A DNA stretch of 64,000 nucleotides from Alphaproteobacteria bacterium (lineage in GTDB: Bacteria > Pseudomonadota > Alphaproteobacteria > UBA8366 > GCA-2717185): contig WLWY01000005.1 in assembly GCA_012103325.1 (NCBI GenBank), forward strand, positions 62,001 through 126,000, in the 5' to 3' direction. Shown in pieces: positions 60,135 through 64,000 of this stretch (position 1 is the first letter of the stretch; each line of letters begins with the position of its first letter). The position numbers were made by a program, and so were the translations under genes. The notes beneath the pieces were generated by a model that saw nothing but the letters and a program-made list of their open reading frames with translations, was not told the DNA's origin and did not search any database.

Positions 60135-61493
60135 TTACCCCTTCACCTCGGATATGAAGTCTTCGAACTTGCCGCTCGGGTGGCGGGGAATGTCGTCTAC
60201 GGGCACAAGATGCAGATTGAAGGGCCGGCCCAGCGCATCGAGGATCATTTTTCGCATGTGGGCTTCTTCGTCGCCTTCGAAGTCGCGCGAAAGGGTCAGC
60301 TTCATCTCGATGTCGGTGAAGCTTTTCTGAATCATCTGATACTGTCGCAACGGCGCGATCTCGTTCAGATGCAAGGCCGCGATGTCCGGGAAAATCTGTT
60401 CGCCCGACTCGAGCCGCAACATATTGCGCACGCGGCCGAAAATCCGTTTTACGGTCGGCAATCCGCGCCCGCAGGAACAGGGCGGCCCGAAAGTCGCCAA
60501 ATCGCCGATTTCATAGCGGATGAAGGGCATGGCAAAGTTATGCAGATCGGTCACCAGGATACGGCCGGTCTCGCCGATATCACACCGCGTACCATCGTCT
60601 TTGACCACTTCCATCAGGACGTTTTCCGACTGCACATGATAGTTGCCCGGCTTGTCCGGACATTGCACCGCGATCATCGAGACTTCAGCGGCGCTGTACA
60701 TGTCTTCCACGCCGACCCCGAAGACATCTTCGATGACGCTGCGCTGTCCGGGGGACAAGGCTTCGCTGAAGGTGACAAGCGCTTTCAGCCACGGCATGCG
60801 TAGGTCTAACTCGGCGCAGCGCAGTGCCAGCGCATGCAGGTTGGTTGGATAGGAAAGGATATAGGGCGGGCGCTCCTTGACGATCCAATGCACCTGTTCG
60901 CCCAGCGTGCAGTGCGCGGAATTTAGCTGTACCGACGGGCCCGTCTGATAAACGGCAGCCCAGCTTTTGTTGTGCTGACCGTCCGGGGCCATTGCAACGC
61001 CGGGGTCGTAGCCGCGGACCGTGGCGAATTTCGCCGAGAGGTCGCGCTTGTGCCATAGGTGGTTACGCAGATTCAAGGCGCGGTGAAACGTTTGATTGAC
61101 GTCCGTCTTGCGTGCCGTAACCGGTCGGCCGGTCGACCCCGAAGAGGAGGCCGTCAATAGGCGACCATGGCCTTTTGGAATGTTATCGCTCAGTAAAGAG
61201 TCGCCGGCGGACTGGATATCCTCGCGGGTCAGAGGCGGAATGGTGCGAAAATCATCGAACCCGAGCGGTTTGCTAAGGTCGATATCGATGGCGTTGAGGC
61301 GCTCCGCGTAGAACGGTGAGGTGTCTCGGAAATGTCGAAGGAGCAATCCGATCTGCGTCATTTGATGATCGAGAATGCGCTCCGGCGTCCACCATTGCGA
61401 TTGATCGAACTGATAGATCAGTGCCAGGACGGCAGCGTTGGTCCGGTTCGGTACAACCGGCCAGGTAAGCCCAGTAAGGTGCGACTTCAACAT
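60135..61493 (-). CDS. Phenylacetate-CoA-ligase-like adenylate-forming enzyme
   Basis: 452 residues, PaaK-like length. Phosphate-loop motif TASSSGSTGRPVTARKTD; adenylate-binding YSAAEVSMIAVQCPDK; RYEIGDLATFGPPCSCGRGLP with Asp for the ribose; C-terminal lid with HPSGKFEDFI lysine. It activates an aryl or alkyl carboxylate to its CoA thioester. No phenylacetyl-CoA oxygenase genes (paaABCDE) are present, so the substrate is probably different. An imperfect hairpin at 61514-61548 separates it from the cytochrome gene upstream on the same strand. Confidence 0.85.
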   Translation of the reverse strand: MLKSHLTGLTWPVVPNRTNAAVLALIYQFDQSQWWTPERILDHQMTQIGLLLRHFRDTSPFYAERLNAIDIDLSKPLGFDDFRTIPPLTREDIQSAGDSLLSDNIPKGHGRLLTASSSGSTGRPVTARKTDVNQTFHRALNLRNHLWHKRDLSAKFATVRGYDPGVAMAPDGQHNKSWAAVYQTGPSVQLNSAHCTLGEQVHWIVKERPPYILSYPTNLHALALRCAELDLRMPWLKALVTFSEALSPGQRSVIEDVFGVGVEDMYSAAEVSMIAVQCPDKPGNYHVQSENVLMEVVKDDGTRCDIGETGRILVTDLHNFAMPFIRYEIGDLATFGPPCSCGRGLPTVKRIFGRVRNMLRLESGEQIFPDIAALHLNEIAPLRQYQMIQKSFTDIEMKLTLSRDFEGDEEAHMRKMILDALGRPFNLHLVPVDDIPRHPSGKFEDFISEVKG

Positions 61494-61564
61494 TTGCCGC
61501 AGTCTATACCAATAGCGGTGGGCGGCTCCATATGCCGCCCTTGCCGCTCTAACCGAATGTCTCG

Positions 61565-61936
61565 TTACTTGGTGTTTTCTTTGATATAGGCGATGACATT
61601 GTCGCGGTCTTTCTGCTTCTTCAGACCGGCGAAGGACATTTTCGTGCCCTTAAGGAATTTCTTTGGTTTGGTCAGATAGGCGTCCAGCGTCTTATCGTCC
61701 CAAGTGATGTCGGCAGCTTTCATCGCCTTGGAATATTTGTACCCTTTCATTCCAGCGGCCTTGTTGCCGAGAACGCCGTGCAGCGTGGGACCGACTTTCT
61801 TTTTGCCCGGCTTAAGCGAATGGCACGCCTTGCATTTCTTGAAGACTTTCTTGCCCGCATTTGCGTCGGCGGCAGATGCAGAAGTACTTCCCAGCGCGAG
61901 CGCCAACCCGAAAGCAACTAGAAGAGATTTCCTCAT
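61565..61936 (-). CDS. Periplasmic class I cytochrome c
   Basis: 123 residues with a Sec signal peptide (LLVAFGLALALGSTSASAA), one haem site CKACH (35-39) and distal Met100 in GTKMSFAG, the cytochrome c2/c-552 layout. The surface is rich in lysine, as in cytochromes that donate to cytochrome oxidase. ATG 61936 is preceded by GGAG; the frame upstream to 62002 is not used. Confidence 0.92.
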   Translation of the reverse strand: MRKSLLVAFGLALALGSTSASAADANAGKKVFKKCKACHSLKPGKKKVGPTLHGVLGNKAAGMKGYKYSKAMKAADITWDDKTLDAYLTKPKKFLKGTKMSFAGLKKQKDRDNVIAYIKENTK

Positions 61937-62122
61937 AATGAACGCTCCATTAACCATTAAACGCCTAAATACCGCCCGACCCTGCGGGTCTGCCGCACTC
62001 AATTAGTGGGAATGGGCGAATTGATCAAGTCATGAAAGCTGCGCCCCATCGTCGCGGCTTTGCTGGACATTGGCCCGTTTCGACCATATTGAACCGGATA
62101 TTACTGGCCAAAGGCGTCGCAA

Positions 62123-63595
62123 GTGGCGGATTTCGACATACTCGTTATTGGTGGGGGTGTAAACGGCGCGGGTATCGCCCGGGATGCCGCTGGACGCGGC
62201 TATTCCGTACTGCTGTGCGAAAAAGACGATCTGGCGCAGGCGACATCGTCGGCGAGCAGCAAGCTTATCCACGGCGGTTTGCGCTATCTGGAGCAATATG
62301 ATTTCCGGCTGGTGCGGGACGCGCTGCGGGAGCGTGAAGTCCTGTTGCGTGCAGCACCCCATATCGTTCGGCCGCTGCGATTCGTGTTGCCGCACGACGA
62401 TACCTTGCGGCCGGCCTGGCTGATTCGCGCCGGACTGTTTCTTTACGACCATCTGGGCGCGCGGAAGGTTTTGCCCGGGTCAGAGCGCATTGATCTAAAT
62501 CGGCATCCAGCAGGGGCGCCACTGACACCCGGGTTAGCGACCGGGTTCGCTTACTCGGACTGCCGGGTCGACGACTCTCGCCTGGTCGTGCTGAACGCCC
62601 TGGATGCCGCCTTGCGCGGCGCTGTCGTGCGGCCGCGTACGGCAGTTGCATCGATGCAGCCGCAGGGACCTGAATGGCGCGCGACCTTGCGATCAGAGCA
62701 GAACAACAGCGAGGAAACGGTTACCGCGCGCGCCGTGGTCAACGCGGCTGGGCCTTGGATCGGTCATGCCTTAGACGGCGCTGCGCCCAAGAGCGTGCGT
62801 CTTGTGAAGGGCAGCCATTTTACCGTACCCAAGCTGTACGACGGCGACCACGCCTATATCCTACAGAACGCCGATCGCCGGGTTGTCTTTGTCATCCCGT
62901 ACGAAGGCAAATACTCGCTGATCGGCACGACCGATACGGACTACGATGACGATCCGGCAGATGTCGAATGCTCGGACAAGGACATCGCTTATCTTTGCGA
63001 GGCAGTTAATCGCTGGTTCCAACCAGGGATTAACGCAAGTCAGATCACGTGGACCTATGCCGGGGTTCGCCCGTTGCTCGACGACGCGTCGGAGACAGCG
63101 TCTTCGGTAAGCCGGGATTACCGGCTCGATTTCGAGCAATCACAGGACCTGGGGCCGGTATTGACCGTCGTCGGCGGTAAAGTAACGACATATCGAAAAC
63201 TCGCCGAACAGGCGCTTGATCGACTAAGCCCTGCACTCGGCGGCGGCAAAGGGCCCTGGACCGCGCAGGCGGCACTTCCTGGCGGCGACATGCCGAATGC
63301 CGATTTCGACGCTTATCTCGCGGAAGCCCGGCGCAGGTATTCCTGGCTTCCCGCGGAGATGCTATGCCGGCTCACCAGCGCCTACGGGACGCGGCTCGAG
63401 ACGGTCTTGGGAGGTGCGACCGGCCTGACAGATTTGGGCGAAGATTTCGGGGGCGGTCTTTACGAGGCGGAGGTCGACTATCTGACACAACAGGAGTGGG
63501 CGACAACCCCAGACGACATATTGTGGCGGCGCTCCAAGTTGGGGTTGCACACCGATGCGACGGTCCGGGACCGGCTCCAGGCATGGCTCGATTGA
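62123..63595 (+). CDS. glpD: Aerobic glycerol-3-phosphate dehydrogenase
   Basis: 490 residues, the usual length for GlpD. GTG start followed by the FAD motif ILVIGGGVNGAGIARDAAG, then the family signature ASSKLIHGGLRYLE, a VVNAAGPWIGHAL strand, and ADVECSDKDIAYLCEAVNR. It oxidises glycerol-3-phosphate to dihydroxyacetone phosphate at the membrane and passes electrons to quinone. No glpK or glpF is adjacent in the window. Confidence 0.92.
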   Translation: MADFDILVIGGGVNGAGIARDAAGRGYSVLLCEKDDLAQATSSASSKLIHGGLRYLEQYDFRLVRDALREREVLLRAAPHIVRPLRFVLPHDDTLRPAWLIRAGLFLYDHLGARKVLPGSERIDLNRHPAGAPLTPGLATGFAYSDCRVDDSRLVVLNALDAALRGAVVRPRTAVASMQPQGPEWRATLRSEQNNSEETVTARAVVNAAGPWIGHALDGAAPKSVRLVKGSHFTVPKLYDGDHAYILQNADRRVVFVIPYEGKYSLIGTTDTDYDDDPADVECSDKDIAYLCEAVNRWFQPGINASQITWTYAGVRPLLDDASETASSVSRDYRLDFEQSQDLGPVLTVVGGKVTTYRKLAEQALDRLSPALGGGKGPWTAQAALPGGDMPNADFDAYLAEARRRYSWLPAEMLCRLTSAYGTRLETVLGGATGLTDLGEDFGGGLYEAEVDYLTQQEWATTPDDILWRRSKLGLHTDATVRDRLQAWLD

Positions 63596-63620
63596 TTTTG
63601 ATGGGTTTGACGGAGGTGGC

Positions 63621-63833
63621 ATGACCAAGAAAAAGCGCTTTCCACTGCCGAAGCGATTCATCGCTCCTTGGTATTATGCGCGATTGCGTGCTTTGAATGC
63701 GAAGTACGGGTTGGGCAACAATTATCTGTTGGTCGTCCTCCTGGAGCATCTCGACGACTATGCGGAGCCAGACAAGCTCGAAGCCGCATTCACGGCTTTC
63801 ATTGAGGAATACGCGGCGCCGAAGACTTCGTAA
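63621..63833 (+). CDS. Small conserved-looking hypothetical protein
   Basis: 70 residues, start ATG after GGAGG, 25 bases after glpD. Basic N terminus (MTKKKRFPLPKRF), an aromatic patch (IAPWYYARLRALNAKYGLG) and an acidic helical end. I recognise no family. The good ribosome-binding site and operon position support a real gene. Confidence 0.7.
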   Translation: MTKKKRFPLPKRFIAPWYYARLRALNAKYGLGNNYLLVVLLEHLDDYAEPDKLEAAFTAFIEEYAAPKTS

Positions 63834-63840
63834 TCGAGCG

Positions 63841-64000
63841 TCAGGCCCGGGCGAGAATAGTGACGCAACACACAGATTCTTCGATGCCGTAGATGCCGCC
63901 GCCATTCTCGGCAATCGCGAAACGAGCGCCTTCCACTTGGCGTTGGCCCGCTTCGCCGCGCAAATGGGTGGCAAGCTCGTAGATCTGGCCGAGGCCCGTC
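63841..64000 (-). CDS. Thiolase, C-terminal end (partial)
   Basis: The leftward frame is open to the window edge; about 52 codons are visible, ending at TGA 63841-63843. The translation (GLGQIYELATHLRGEAGQRQ, then ENGGGIYGIEESVCCVTIL) is the C terminus of a thiolase/acetyl-CoA acetyltransferase of the SCP-x type, with the conserved E-N-G-G-G turn. It would cut or condense acyl-CoAs. The rest lies outside. Confidence 0.8.
   Translation of the reverse strand, partial: TGLGQIYELATHLRGEAGQRQVEGARFAIAENGGGIYGIEESVCCVTILARA

Noticed and set aside
60135..61493. Phenylacetate degradation locus
   Set aside because: Only the ligase-like gene is present; none of the other paa genes are in the window.

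Overview
The window looks like chromosomal DNA from a free-living, probably marine, heterotrophic alphaproteobacterium of the Rhodospirillales type. The support is indirect. The DNA is GC-rich with alphaproteobacterial protein families (a DUF2336-type protein, short palindromic repeats built on CCCGGACTTGATCCGGG, a FecR/RTX exoprotein) and many carboxylate and acyl-CoA catabolic enzymes. I see no rRNA, tRNA, CRISPR array, prophage or classical insertion sequence. Most of the sequence is tightly packed genes with 4-base operon overlaps.

Layout. 1-13.7 kb is an acyl-CoA/carboxylate catabolic island: two-subunit aconitase-X dehydratase, an APH-fold kinase, a biotin-dependent carboxyltransferase, three 2-oxoglutarate/Fe(II) dioxygenases (one frameshifted), an LLM flavin oxidoreductase, a bicupin, two alpha/beta hydrolases and an ACAD11-like acyl-CoA dehydrogenase. 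13.7-19.2 kb is an AT-rich intergenic region, a truncated sugar transferase and a 1419-residue FecR/RTX/DUF4114 secreted protein. 19.2-28.9 kb is a second catabolic block: a UxaA-type dehydratase, an orphan E1 alpha/beta pair, a third ThDP enzyme, an internally duplicated protein of unknown function, a 2OG-oxygenase remnant and a tripartite tricarboxylate transporter. 29-38.2 kb holds a VanZ-like protein, a universal stress protein, a sphingosine-phosphate-lyase-like PLP enzyme, the ZnuABC zinc importer behind a perfect Zur operator, a LOV-GGDEF photoreceptor, an exported YqgE and a CNPC-repeat protein. 38.2-47.4 kb holds tandem M20 peptidases (one frameshifted), a hydroxyacid dehydrogenase, a CoA transferase, a ThiE/TenI protein, a cloverleaf-like repeat and an FMN hydroxyacid oxidase. 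47.5-47.9 kb is a compact GIY-YIG nuclease gene framed by perfect 26-bp inverted palindromes. 48-64 kb holds an MsbA-like exporter, a methyltransferase, two GSTs, a sulfatase, a LysR/VOC/flavo-iron-sulfur reductase cluster, an Ldh2-type dehydrogenase, MscS, an SDR, a PaaK-like ligase, cytochrome c, GlpD and the end of a thiolase.

How the genes work together: most of the content imports organic acids (TTT transporter) and breaks down modified acids. It does this by hydroxylation (TauD/TfdA), CoA activation or transfer (PaaK-like, CaiB/BaiF), phosphorylation-assisted dehydration (APH kinase plus ACAD11-like) and oxidation. Specific substrates cannot be assigned from sequence alone.

The most unusual items are the REP-bounded GIY-YIG unit at 47505-47877, the internally duplicated family at 24517-25347, the CNPC-repeat protein at 37027-37293, the cloverleaf repeat at 46163-46303 and the FecR/RTX locus with its start-proximal hairpin. 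Two genes (3088-3940 and 38246-39390) are each interrupted by one indel in a homopolymer run, which may be sequencing error.
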